The notes under the pieces were generated by a model. That model made no database searches, had not been told where the DNA came from, and worked only from the letters and a program-made list of their open reading frames with translations. The translations under genes and the position numbers were made by a program. From Fusobacterium naviforme (lineage in GTDB: Bacteria; Bacillota; Clostridia; Lachnospirales; Lachnospiraceae): a stretch of DNA of 64,000 bases. Below are positions 31,837 to 40,132 of this stretch, in pieces (within the stretch, counting starts at the first letter, position 1; each line of letters begins with the position of its first letter). Location of the stretch: the NCBI GenBank assembly GCA_003014445.1, contig PYGH01000004.1, positions 111,414-175,413 on the forward strand, given 5' to 3'.

Positions 31837-33240
31837 TCACCCCTTTTTTTTCGGTGGCTTTACTGGTAAGCAAAGAAGTAAAATGCAGTCCGCCTCGTCC
31901 GGGCTGGGCCTGCCTCTTTTCTTCACTGCTTCTTTGCTCTCTATGCGTATTTTACTTTGGTCTGTCAGCGCGTACTTTCTGCCGCTGAGCTGCGCTACGA
32001 GGTCGTCGTCGTCCGGGAGTATCAGCTCCACGGGCTTTCTGGTCCCGGTGTCCTCGTCAAACGGCTGTAAAAGTCGCTTTACAATCGCCATCATATACGT
32101 GGTCGTGTCGTGGTAGTATTTGTGCTTGAGCCTCTGCCCGAACTTTACCGGGTAAACCTCAAGCCACCACAGCTTTTCCGGGTTGTTCCGTTTCATTTGC
32201 CGCAGGCGGTCTACCACGCCTCCGCCTACGCCTCCGTCGTCCACTTTCACCGGGATAGCCGTGTCCTCCTCCGGCCTGAGCTTGTATTTCCTCAACAGCC
32301 ACTCTCCCAGCTCCACAATGTCGTCCGCCGTTTTCATGGTGTCCTGTCCGTTCCGCTTTTTGTAGAACGCCGCTTTTTCGTCCACCTTATATCCGATTAC
32401 GGTCTTGTCGTCTCCGAATCTCGCAACGTCGCACCCTATGTGTATCAGCGTCGGCTTTTCCCTCTCCGGTGCCTCCGTCATTATGCTGCTCTCTACCAGC
32501 GGCAAGGGAATGAATATATCGTCCTCCTGCAACGGAAAGTCCCCGGCCACGCGCACTCTGAATACGTCGCTGTCCTCTCCGTACATTCTGATAATCGTCT
32601 GTACGAAATCCTGCGACACTCTGCTGCTCTTTCTTCCGTCGATGTGGAATGTCGAGTAGCTGGCCCGGTTCTTGTTGTGGCTGTCATAAAAAAAACCGCT
32701 GAGCTGTGTGGGGTTTCCGCACATCAGCAGTTTTGCTCCGGGCGTAGAAAGTGCGCCCAGTACAGGCTCAAATATGTCGTCCTCCACGCCGCTGGCCTCG
32801 TCGATTATGTATAAAACGTCCTCCGCGTGAAATCCCTGCAGCGCGTCCGGCTTGCTGGCCGTTCTTGCTACCGCGAACCATTCCTCCGGGTAGCCTTTCA
32901 TGTAGAGCTTTTCCTTTGTCCAGATAAGCTCGTCTGCAAGCGCCTTGTTATTCCTCAGCCACTTGCTAACCTCCGCCCATAAAATATCAAATAGCTGGTG
33001 TTGCGTCGGCGCTGTGCATGGTATCTTTGGGAATGGCCTCGTTACCATAAACCAAATCACCACCCACGCCTCCACCGTGCTCTTTCCTACGCCGTGGCCG
33101 CTTCTTACCGAGGTCATTTGATTTTCTGCAACGCTGCGAAGTATCTTGCGCTGCTCCTCGTCCGGCGTGGCCTGTATCACGTCCTCCACAAACTCTACGG
33201 GGTGGTCTGCGTAATACAAAATCGCCTCTGTATCAAGCAT
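31837..33240 (-). CDS. Terminase large subunit
   Basis: 467 residues. Walker A is SGHGVGKST (about 47-55), Walker B LYIIDEA (about 143-149). The nuclease domain has acidic residues in CDVARFGDD, VDDGGVGGGVVD and SPDEADC. It packages DNA into the prohead and cuts the concatemer. The start overlaps the small subunit by 8 bases. Confidence 0.95.
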   Translation of the reverse strand: MLDTEAILYYADHPVEFVEDVIQATPDEEQRKILRSVAENQMTSVRSGHGVGKSTVEAWVVIWFMVTRPFPKIPCTAPTQHQLFDILWAEVSKWLRNNKALADELIWTKEKLYMKGYPEEWFAVARTASKPDALQGFHAEDVLYIIDEASGVEDDIFEPVLGALSTPGAKLLMCGNPTQLSGFFYDSHNKNRASYSTFHIDGRKSSRVSQDFVQTIIRMYGEDSDVFRVRVAGDFPLQEDDIFIPLPLVESSIMTEAPEREKPTLIHIGCDVARFGDDKTVIGYKVDEKAAFYKKRNGQDTMKTADDIVELGEWLLRKYKLRPEEDTAIPVKVDDGGVGGGVVDRLRQMKRNNPEKLWWLEVYPVKFGQRLKHKYYHDTTTYMMAIVKRLLQPFDEDTGTRKPVELILPDDDDLVAQLSGRKYALTDQSKIRIESKEAVKKRGRPSPDEADCILLLCLPVKPPKKKG

Positions 33241-33727
33241 CGTCCTCCCCCCTTCGCTTTCTGTAGGCCTCTATGATTGTATCGGCCAACGAGGCTCCGG
33301 CTTCGCCGCCCTTGCTCTCGTCCTCCTCCAACGTCCTGTTCAGTCTTTCGAGGTCGGTTGCCATTTTGATATACTCCTTAATGTCTTTCGGGGTCATATC
33401 TTCGACTGACAATCCCTGCAACGCTTCAAGGGCTTTTTTCTGCAACTGCATGGCGATACCGATGTGCCGGGCCGTCATGTCTTTGCGGTCTTTTACAGCC
33501 TTTGCTCTGGCCTCTTTTTCAAGGTCATTGTCATAGGCTCTCACGCGCTCTTTCCAGTTCCAGCGGTCTTTCCATCTGCGGATTAAGCTGTCACTTTTCT
33601 GCAACTTTTCCGCCACCGCCACAATGGTGCGCTTTTCGCCTAAGTCTCTGTAGGCCGCAAATGCCTCGTATGCTTTTTCGCTTTCTCCCTTTTGGCGCTC
33701 CCACGGCTTATCAGTCCATTTTGGCAT
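33233..33727 (-). CDS. Terminase small subunit
   Basis: 164 residues. N-terminal HTH-like part (RTIVAVAEKLQKSDSLIRRW-K-D-R-W-N-W) typical of small terminases, then a long helix. It recognises the packaging site and recruits the large subunit. Confidence 0.85.
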   Translation of the reverse strand: MPKWTDKPWERQKGESEKAYEAFAAYRDLGEKRTIVAVAEKLQKSDSLIRRWKDRWNWKERVRAYDNDLEKEARAKAVKDRKDMTARHIGIAMQLQKKALEALQGLSVEDMTPKDIKEYIKMATDLERLNRTLEEDESKGGEAGASLADTIIEAYRKRRGEDDA

Positions 33728-33766
33728 TGTCCTCCTCTCCTTTGTAGTGAAGTCTGCTTAAATGGG

Positions 33767-34786
33767 CTATTCCTCAAAGCCGAACATACGCTTGTAGTAG
33801 TCCGTCTTTTGCGATAGCTCCTCCTGCATGAGGCCGTAAAAGCTCTGCTTATTGATTTTCTTGTTTATGCCTGCTATCTGGTTAAGGCTCTGGAAGCAGC
33901 CACCAGTGCCCACCTGCCTCATGTTCTCTGTCGGTTCCGGGTTCTGTCCGTTCAGCAGCATACACAGGTTGTAGTCGTTTCCTTTGAAGCCTTCCAGTCC
34001 GTCAATGCCGCAGCAGCACGGGTCGTCGCCCATCATTCTCAGGCGGTTCTCTCCAGCGTAAAACTTAATCCCGGCTCTGTGCGCCTCCGCCTTAATCACC
34101 TCGAAATCCCTCCTCAGCACATTCAGCGGATAACAGTTGTCTCCGCCGATTTTTACCATTCCGGGCTTGCTCTTATAGAACTTCATTCCCTCAACTACAA
34201 CTCCGTACACGCCTGCCTCTGCCAGTCTCGGAATGTTCTTCATAACGTCCCTAGAAACCTCCGGCATATACGGCTGAATCCGTACAATAACTCTCTGCAC
34301 CCTCGGCGCAATCTTTCTCACAATTTCCAGCCGCTCCTCGTAGCTCGGTGTCCCCGGCTCAAGCTGGTCGTACTTGCTGCATACCATCGAAATCTGCACG
34401 ACGCAGTTGCACTTTTCCAGTAAGCTGAGGTATTCCTCGTCTGCCACGAGCTTTCCCTTTGTGCTTACCACGAACGGGTACCGGGTCTCTGCCAGTAGCT
34501 TTAAGCACTCGTAGCTGGCTCTGATATTCTTTTCAATCGGCTGGAACGGGTCGCTCATTCCGCCCCAATGAATAGGAATGTTCCAATCGCACCACGCTGT
34601 CTCGCGGCCTCTCTTTCCCTCGATAAATGACCTCAGCGCCTCTACGGTCTCGTCTCTCTGAATCTTCGCAATGTTCGCTTTCTTCTGGGCGAAACAGTAT
34701 TTGCACCCGTGGCTGCACCCTTTGTAGGTATCGAATCGCACCGGGAGGTTGCATAAAATAACCTGCGTTCCGCATTTGCACCCCAT
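33767..34786 (-). CDS. Radical SAM protein (spore-photoproduct-lyase-like)
   Basis: 339 residues. C24-x3-C28-x2-C31 (KGCSHGCKYC) is the iron-sulphur cluster motif of radical SAM enzymes; the CSHGCKYCFA form is that of the SplB/Rv2578c group. Other Cys clusters lie near the N-terminus (GCKCG) and at DDPCCCGIDG. It is transcribed with two ParB-like genes just upstream and directly precedes the terminases. Substrate unknown: DNA or RNA modification fits the setting but is not shown. Confidence 0.8.
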   Translation of the reverse strand: MGCKCGTQVILCNLPVRFDTYKGCSHGCKYCFAQKKANIAKIQRDETVEALRSFIEGKRGRETAWCDWNIPIHWGGMSDPFQPIEKNIRASYECLKLLAETRYPFVVSTKGKLVADEEYLSLLEKCNCVVQISMVCSKYDQLEPGTPSYEERLEIVRKIAPRVQRVIVRIQPYMPEVSRDVMKNIPRLAEAGVYGVVVEGMKFYKSKPGMVKIGGDNCYPLNVLRRDFEVIKAEAHRAGIKFYAGENRLRMMGDDPCCCGIDGLEGFKGNDYNLCMLLNGQNPEPTENMRQVGTGGCFQSLNQIAGINKKINKQSFYGLMQEELSQKTDYYKRMFGFEE

Positions 34787-34788
34787 TG

Positions 34789-35358
34789 TTATCCCTCCTC
34801 TTTTATCTTCGCCAAAATAACCTCTATGAGGCTCTCTTTTCCGTAATCCTTGACGTATGCCTTGAGGTCGTCTTGGTCTGCCTTGTCGAATGTTAGCGTC
34901 AGGTTGAAAAGCTCCTCTATTGCTTTCAACTCCTCCTCAACCGTGTCGCCGTCGATAAGGCCGTCGAGGTCGTTCGTCAGGCTGTCTATCTCTGCCTGTG
35001 TAAATCCCGTCAGCGTCGCGTCCTCTCCCAGCTCTGCCAGCAGCGCGGCCAGTTTCTCGTTATCCCAGCCGCCCTCAATCTTGTTCAACGCTATGTTGAG
35101 CTGCTTCTCCTGCGTCTCGTCGAGGTCAACCACCGATACGTCCACCTCTGTCTCACCCTCGTTCTCAAGCACGGTGAGCCTTTGGTGTCCGCCTACCACG
35201 CGGTCCGTTCTCTCGTTCCATACTACCGGGATAATCAGCCCGTATGTCTTTATGCTCCTGCGCAAATTCTCGTATTCTGCGTCTCCGGGTATCAGCTCCA
35301 CCCTCGGATTGTATGTTGCCCTCTCAAGGTCTCGAATGCGCTTTCTCTCTATCCTCAT
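34789..35358 (-). CDS. ParB-like N-domain protein (copy 2)
   Basis: 189 residues. ATYNPRVELIPGDAEYENLR-R-S-I, then VVGGHQRLTVL, the GGHQR motif of ParB/Srx-fold domains. C-terminal part is acidic and helical (LNKIEGGWDNEKLAALLAEL). Close paralogue of the next gene upstream (35355-35948), with 4-base overlap, so they arose by tandem duplication. In phages such domains accompany DNA methylases or PAPS-reductase-like enzymes (compare IbrB with IbrA). Confidence 0.85.
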   Translation of the reverse strand: MRIERKRIRDLERATYNPRVELIPGDAEYENLRRSIKTYGLIIPVVWNERTDRVVGGHQRLTVLENEGETEVDVSVVDLDETQEKQLNIALNKIEGGWDNEKLAALLAELGEDATLTGFTQAEIDSLTNDLDGLIDGDTVEEELKAIEELFNLTLTFDKADQDDLKAYVKDYGKESLIEVILAKIKEEG

Positions 35359-35948
35359 GCCAGCACCCCCTTAACCTTTTGGATAACCGCCTCCGCCAGT
35401 TTTGCTTTGGCGTTTTCCTCTTTCGCAACATACTTTTCTACGCTCTCTCTGGCCTCTGCCGGAAAGCTGAATGTCATTACGAATGTCTCCCGTTCTTTTC
35501 CTGCTGCGTAGTCGCTGAAATCCTCCTCCATCAGGTCTTTTATGTGGTCATATTGCATTAAAAGGCTCTGTAGCTCCCAATTCTCGAAGCCTGTCGCCTC
35601 CATTGCTCCCACCTCGTCCAACTCCTGCAAGAGGTCGGCCAGTGCGCCGATGTCCCAGCGGCCTTTGACCTTGTTCAGCAGGACGTTGAGTATCTTCTCG
35701 TCTTTTTCTTCCAGCTTTACTACTACCGCGTCTATCTCCGTCGCTCCGGCTTCCATTAAAACCTTCAGCCGCTGGTGGCCGCCGACGATGTTTCCTGTGG
35801 TCTCGTTCCAAATAATCGGCTCTACGTAGCCAAATTCTTCTATGCTGCGCTTGAGCTTCTGATATTCCGCGTCCTCCGGCTGCAAATCTTTTCGGGGATT
35901 GTAGTCCGCCGGGTGCAGCTCCGACGCTTTCAGTGTCCTTATTTCCAC
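35355..35948 (-). CDS. ParB-like N-domain protein (copy 1)
   Basis: 197 residues. LHPADYNPRKDLQPEDAEYQ, IVGGHQRLKVL and LNKVKGRWDIGALADLL parallel the copy at 34789-35358. The domain fold binds nucleotide or DNA in relatives; the exact role here is unknown. A dyad operator (35965-35979) lies just upstream, after the terminator at 35986-36028. Confidence 0.85.
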   Translation of the reverse strand: MEIRTLKASELHPADYNPRKDLQPEDAEYQKLKRSIEEFGYVEPIIWNETTGNIVGGHQRLKVLMEAGATEIDAVVVKLEEKDEKILNVLLNKVKGRWDIGALADLLQELDEVGAMEATGFENWELQSLLMQYDHIKDLMEEDFSDYAAGKERETFVMTFSFPAEARESVEKYVAKEENAKAKLAEAVIQKVKGVLA

Positions 35949-35964
35949 GCCGCTTCTCCTCTCT

Positions 35965-35979
35965 GCCCCGTTTCGGGGC
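35965..35979 (-). promoter_or_regulatory. Phage operator copy upstream of the ParB-like pair
   Basis: GCCCC-GTTTC-GGGGC, a perfect match to the 5-5-5 dyad. On the minus strand a TATAAA (35982-35987) lies directly upstream, so the operator would cover the transcription start. No good -35 box is seen. Confidence 0.6.
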
Positions 35980-35985
35980 GTTTTA

Positions 35986-36028
35986 TAGTAAAAATAAAAG
36001 CCACTCCCGGCACTATTCCGGGGTGACT
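35986..36028 (-). terminator. Terminator of the early operon
   Basis: Minus strand AGTCACCCCGG...CCGGGAGTGGCT stem followed by TTTTATTTTT, after the ArpU-like gene. It divides early genes from the ParB/radical SAM/packaging block. Confidence 0.8.
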
Positions 36029-36114
36029 CTTTCCGTAAAATCTTAATTTTACAGTTTATATTTTACCATGCCCCATAGTGCCTTGTAAATGCCCTCTTTT
36101 TGCCCCAGTGTGCG

Positions 36115-36780
36115 TCAGTGCTTTTCGAGGCCTCCAATTCCAAAGAAAAGTACCGTCAAATCTGCCACGGCTGCGTCTATGTCCTTATACACCGTGCGCT
36201 TGTCGATATTCTCCTGTGCCGCCACTTCCGTTGCCGGGGTCGCTGTGTCGTTTAAGTAAATCGCGCTCAGTACGCGCCAGTGCCTTGCGTCGTCGCTCCA
36301 GCTGCTCCTCTCGCAAATCTCCTCGTAGATTTCCAGCATTTTGTTCACGTGTGCCATAATAACCTTTGTTCTCAACACGCTTTGCTTAATGCTCTCTACG
36401 TATAGCTCCTCGTCTCCAAGCGTCCCGTTCATCAGCTCCATAATCTCCACGAACTCGTCTGATTCGTCTCTGGCCGCCTCCGTGTCAAAAATGGCGTTCT
36501 TATAATGCTCATTCAACGTCCTGTAGTGCCTCAGCAGGAGCTTTGTGTTGTGAAATCTCCTGTCGTAATGAACCTTTTTGTACGCTTTCCTCTCTCTTTC
36601 CACTGCTCTCACGGCTGCTTTTGCGCCTACCTCCGCGCCTGCTGCCGCTCCCAGCGTTACTCCGAGGTTTATCGCCTCCTTAATTTTCTCGTCGATTCCT
36701 CTCATGCAGGCCTCGACGGCTGCTGCTACCGCCGCGTTGATTAGCGCTTTGGTCTCCTCTGCCTCTTTTTTCGTGCTCAT
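36115..36780 (-). CDS. ArpU-like putative late-gene regulator
   Basis: 221 residues; Ala-rich helical N-terminus and a C-terminal helix-turn-helix-like part (HWRVLSAIYLNDTATPATEV, DKRTVYKDIDAAVADL). This sigma-70-region-4-like end and the place just before the packaging genes are typical of ArpU/RinA late regulators. Probably switches on the late operon. Confidence 0.7.
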   Translation of the reverse strand: MSTKKEAEETKALINAAVAAAVEACMRGIDEKIKEAINLGVTLGAAAGAEVGAKAAVRAVERERKAYKKVHYDRRFHNTKLLLRHYRTLNEHYKNAIFDTEAARDESDEFVEIMELMNGTLGDEELYVESIKQSVLRTKVIMAHVNKMLEIYEEICERSSWSDDARHWRVLSAIYLNDTATPATEVAAQENIDKRTVYKDIDAAVADLTVLFFGIGGLEKH

Positions 36781-36834
36781 TTTCGGTGTTACCTCCCTGT
36801 TTTATTTCGGGAGGCTCACCCTCCCTGCTCTACT

Positions 36835-37347
36835 TCAAAGAAATCTCAATACGCCGCCCGCGTACTTTATCTGGTATTCCCTCACGTCCTCCGGCGTAAT
36901 ATATTTCCTCCCGTAGTGCTCTTTCATGTCCCTAAAAATCTCCCACGGTATCTTGAAATATTCCTGTAGTCCGAACGACACCAGCACGAACGTCTCCGCT
37001 CCGAGCGCCGTGTGCCTGTCGAGTTGCTTTTCCTGCTCCTCTGAAATCACGCTCTGCTGCATTCTCTCCGCGTCGGTGTGTTTCGCCTCGAATACGACGG
37101 CTCTGCCGCCTTTTAGCGTCCCTTTGTAATCCGGCTGCGCCTGCTTTGTAAAGCACGCCAGAAATTGTCCTTTTCCGTTCAGCCTGCTCAGCGGTTTCAT
37201 CGGCTCCGGGGTTTTGGTTATCTCCGCCACCCCGTCCAGCCGATAATTCCTGCAAGCTGCTTCTATCATGTTCTCCCAAAACTCTCCGGCGGCCCGGCTC
37301 CGCCTCCCGGTTATGGCTGCTCTGTATCTTTTCTCCTCTCCTGTCAT
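36835..37347 (-). CDS. RecU-family Holliday junction resolvase
   Basis: 170 residues. QPDYKGTLKGGRAVVFEAKH carries the Asp and the E-x-K nuclease motif, and RMQQSVISEEQEKQLDRHTA with FVLVSFG matches RecU. Resolves branched DNA during phage recombination or before packaging. Overlaps the next gene by ATGA. Confidence 0.88.
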   Translation of the reverse strand: MTGEEKRYRAAITGRRSRAAGEFWENMIEAACRNYRLDGVAEITKTPEPMKPLSRLNGKGQFLACFTKQAQPDYKGTLKGGRAVVFEAKHTDAERMQQSVISEEQEKQLDRHTALGAETFVLVSFGLQEYFKIPWEIFRDMKEHYGRKYITPEDVREYQIKYAGGVLRFL

Positions 37348-37637
37348 GCCATCAGCCCCATTTCACGGGCCAGCTCCGCAATCTTGAATGTGGTCGCTCC
37401 CTTAATACCCTTGCATTTACCCTCTGAGAGCGCATTTAAGAGCTTTTCCACTCCATTGGTATTCTCCTCTTTCGACGCATTCTGGCCTACCTGAGACGCA
37501 CCTGAGCGCATATCTGGTTCCCCTGCCAGTCTAAACGCCGTCACAAGCTGCTGGTCTGTCATTTTTCTCAGCCTCGTCGCCTCGTTATGAATCGAAATCT
37601 CCTCCGGGGTCATTCTGCACTTTCTTTTCTTCGCCAT
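37344..37637 (-). CDS. Phage protein of unknown function
   Basis: 97 residues, MAKKRKCRMTPEEISIHNEA and then a mostly helical, basic N-terminal half. Ribosome site AAGGAGG. The first 50 bases overlap the out-of-frame tail of the truncated PAPS-reductase gene. Confidence 0.65.
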   Translation of the reverse strand: MAKKRKCRMTPEEISIHNEATRLRKMTDQQLVTAFRLAGEPDMRSGASQVGQNASKEENTNGVEKLLNALSEGKCKGIKGATTFKIAELAREMGLMA

Positions 37638-38100
37638 TTTCTTTTCCCTCCTTAGTTTCAGCCGAATGGCGGCTCCTCAAATCTGTCCTCCGGCTCTCGA
37701 CGATAGCATTGCTCACCGCCTTTGAAATCAACGGGTAGCCGTATGTTGTTACCGTGTCTAAGAATGTAATAATATCCTCCGGCTTTTTGCCGTGTTCTTT
37801 CCCAGCTTTTCCCCAACGCGGCCTCAGGTCCTCTACGTCCCCGTGGCTCAGTGCAAATTTCCGAATCTCCGGGTATTCGAGCCCTGTATTCACAAACACC
37901 GCCGGAATCTGTGGGTATGCCATGCGTGCCAGCTCTAAAAGTACCGTGCTGTCTTTTCCTCCGCTGTAGCTCACATACACCTGCCCTTTCCAGTGTTCGT
38001 ACCAGTCGATTATCCGGGTCTGTGTAATCATTATCTTTCTTTCCAGCGGTAGGCTTTGCAGATACCTTAGCTGCTCCGCGCTGTGTTTTGCTTCATACAT
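37585..38100 (-). pseudogene. PAPS reductase-like (IbrA/DndC-type) protein, C-terminally truncated
   Basis: 171 residues. The PP-loop SYSGGKDSTVLLELAR (about 45-60), PAVFVNTGLEYPEIRKF and PRWGKAGKEH then DIITFLDTVTTYGYPLISKA are the N-terminal half of the PAPS-reductase family. After about residue 130 the sequence turns into an unrelated basic tail that runs over the ribosome site of the next gene. Phage members are usually 250 residues or more, with a C-terminal Cys cluster that is missing. A deletion is the likely cause. The two ParB-like genes nearby would be its expected partners. Confidence 0.75.
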
Positions 38101-38128
38101 CGGCTGTTATCTCCTCTCCGGCTCCTCC

Positions 38129-38148
38129 GGGCGGCCTGTTGTCCGCCC
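38129..38148 (-). repeat. DGR-type hairpin downstream of variable region 2
   Basis: Perfect stem GGGCGG (38129-38134) with CCGCCC (38143-38148), loop of 8, beginning 16 bases after the VP2 stop. Same place as the hairpin after VR1 but with a different stem sequence. Confidence 0.75.
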
Positions 38149-38164
38149 ATCAGTTTGCCAGTAA

Positions 38165-39268
38165 TCAGTTCTCAGTGTTTCTTAAAAAAGCGGAGCGGAA
38201 GCCGAAGGCGCCGTAGGAGTGCGAGCGAGGGTAGCTGAGGTACGTAACGAACACCCCAGCAACCGCCCCACTGCTCCAGCTGCCACCACGAATCGGGAAG
38301 TATTCTCCGTCGGTGCTGTCTGCGTAAAAATATGCGTGTGGTTCTCCGGCGTATAGCGCCAGTTCTTTCAGTGTCTCGCTTTCCGCGTCAATATTTACAT
38401 CTTCCCACACTGCTCCGTCATATCCCTGCTCTCTTTCGCTGTCGGTCGAAATGGTGATTCCGCCCTCGTCGCTTACGGAAATATAAATTGGCTTTCCATT
38501 GTCGTCCGTAACATCCTCCCAATCATCTCCCTCAGCTGTCAGGTCTACCTCGAAATTCAGCGCGGCATTGTTGTCTCTCACCATCTGCAATTTGCCGTTC
38601 CTGATTCTCAGTCCGCGCACCATTTCCCAGATGTTTCCGCAAAGGTCGTGTACACCCTCCGTCATATGGTCGTGCGTCCAGGTTGCCGGGCCGCTCCCGG
38701 TGAGGGTGTAGTAATTGTTATAGGTTTCTCCCTTTTCCTCCGGGTCTGCATGGTATTTTCTGCTGTTCGTATTCCCGTGCGGCAATGTCCCTTTCTTTTT
38801 GCTCAGGTTCGCCAACAGCCCCCATTCCTGTGCCGTCATAAGGTGCCAGCCCTCTCCCTTGCTGAAACACGCCTCCGCCGCTGCGTCATTCGTGATGTTC
38901 GTCCACGGCTTCTGATATGGAAGGGAATAGGGCTTCCCGTTGATGTTGCAGTTCGGATAGACGGAAATATAAATCTCGTCATATTCCTCGCCGCCAATAA
39001 CGAATGCTCCGGCGGTCTTGTCGCTGCCTCCGAACAGTTCTTTGTTCGTGATTTTTCTGAACCTGTGCATAATCGACGGTATCCCGGCGTTGTCGTAAAT
39101 CGCTACCACGTCCCATTCTGCTCCCGATACAGGCTGCTTCTCCGGCCTCGCGATTACCTTTTCGTCCTCACCCTTTTTCTTGAGCTTGTCCAGCGCCGCC
39201 ATCACCAGTGCGTCGCTGCCCTCTGCCATGAATTCCGTGTCCATGTTCTTAAACTGTACTTTAGCCAT
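38165..39268 (-). CDS. DGR variable protein 2 (FGE/C-type-lectin fold) in the early region
   Basis: 367 residues. Shares with VP1 the segments D-N-A-G-I-P-S-I-M-H-R-F, GEGWHLMTAQEWGLLANL, GSGPATWTHDH, LCGNIWEMVRGL and the C-terminal RGGSW ... FGFRSAF. Residues about 322-360 form the variable region. Unlike VP1 it is not in the tail module but between early genes, upstream of the truncated PAPS-reductase gene. Its target and time of expression are unclear: it could be a second adhesin or a cell-surface protein. Confidence 0.83.
   Translation of the reverse strand: MAKVQFKNMDTEFMAEGSDALVMAALDKLKKKGEDEKVIARPEKQPVSGAEWDVVAIYDNAGIPSIMHRFRKITNKELFGGSDKTAGAFVIGGEEYDEIYISVYPNCNINGKPYSLPYQKPWTNITNDAAAEACFSKGEGWHLMTAQEWGLLANLSKKKGTLPHGNTNSRKYHADPEEKGETYNNYYTLTGSGPATWTHDHMTEGVHDLCGNIWEMVRGLRIRNGKLQMVRDNNAALNFEVDLTAEGDDWEDVTDDNGKPIYISVSDEGGITISTDSEREQGYDGAVWEDVNIDAESETLKELALYAGEPHAYFYADSTDGEYFPIRGGSWSSGAVAGVFVTYLSYPRSHSYGAFGFRSAFLRNTEN
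38189..38290 (-). repeat. Variable region 2 (VR2)
   Basis: 102 bp, the same length as VR1 (9183-9284). The bases AGCGGAGCGGAAGCC at 38189-38203 equal 9183-9197, and GTAATCAGTT after the stop (38161-38170) equals 9156-9165. The middle codons differ. Confidence 0.75.
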
Positions 39269-39280
39269 CGTTGCCTCTCC

Positions 39281-39508
39281 TTATCTGTATTCTTTCCCGG
39301 TCTCCCGGTCTTTCAGCGGTATTCTGCCTATAATGTCGAATCCGGCCAGCTCTGCTGTCGCTCTTAAAATCGGAATGAGACTGCTTATCCTGCTCACCCT
39401 TTCACCCTCTGCCTCGTAGGCTTTTGCTCTTTCTTCTCTCACTATGTTTTTATATGCCTCTCCGGCTGTCGGGTCTGCGTAGCCCTCCGCATTCTTATCC
39501 ATCCTCAT
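39281..39508 (-). CDS. Small phage protein
   Basis: 75 residues (MRMDKNAEGYADPTAGEAYK...), helical and charged; directly upstream of VP2. GGAG-type ribosome site. Function unknown. Confidence 0.55.
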   Translation of the reverse strand: MRMDKNAEGYADPTAGEAYKNIVREERAKAYEAEGERVSRISSLIPILRATAELAGFDIIGRIPLKDRETGKEYR

Positions 39509-39526
39509 TCTTGCTCACTCCTCCGT

Positions 39527-39787
39527 TTATGTTGTCGGGCCTAACGCCTCCTGCGCTGCTCCGACCCCTGCCTCCGTATCAAGCCTCATGCTCAGCCTCT
39601 CTGTTTTCAGGTCAATGTACCGCTGAACGTCGTCCATATTCCCAAATATCCACATAATCTGCGCCAGCATTATGATTACGTTCGCTGTTTCCTCGCTTAT
39701 GCTGTCAATCGCCTTTGCCTGTGATTTCGCGTCGTCTTTCCGCGTCGCTTTGCGTTCTTTGAGTAGTGCCTTTATCAGCTCGCTCAT
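39527..39787 (-). CDS. Small phage protein
   Basis: 86 residues, MSELIKALLKERKATRKDDA then AIDSISEETANVIIMLAQIM; helical, no known family. Separated by only 5 bases from the upstream gene. Confidence 0.55.
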   Translation of the reverse strand: MSELIKALLKERKATRKDDAKSQAKAIDSISEETANVIIMLAQIMWIFGNMDDVQRYIDLKTERLSMRLDTEAGVGAAQEALGPTT

Positions 39788-39792
39788 TTCCT

Positions 39793-40119
39793 CTATCTCG
39801 CCTCCGCCAGTGCGTCCGCCAGTTTTTCCAGCATTTTCTCAATGTCCTCCGCGTCGTGTACCAGCGCCCGGGTGTTCGGTACTCCTCTCGTCCCGTTCCG
39901 CCTTGCCTCAATCCACATTTCTATGTGTTCGTCCGGGTCGAAATCCTCGTAATACTGCGCCACAGCTCTCGGGAAGTTCTCTAATTCGACGCACATCAGG
40001 AAATCCTCTCCGGCTGGTGAATACTTTTCCAGTTCCACCCTGCCGTCGCCCGTGTAGCTGCTCACGCTCCATTCTTGCTCCTCTAAAACGTCCAAATATT
40101 TCTTTTTCAGCCTCTTCAT
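39793..40119 (-). CDS. Conserved phage protein, early region
   Basis: 108 residues. LEEQEWSVSSYTGDGRVELE, FPRAVAQYYEDFDPDEHIEM and W-I-E-A-R-R-N-G look like a conserved family of Clostridial mobile elements with unknown function. No membrane segment. Confidence 0.65.
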   Translation of the reverse strand: MKRLKKKYLDVLEEQEWSVSSYTGDGRVELEKYSPAGEDFLMCVELENFPRAVAQYYEDFDPDEHIEMWIEARRNGTRGVPNTRALVHDAEDIEKMLEKLADALAEAR

Positions 40120-40132
40120 GGCTCCGCTCCTC

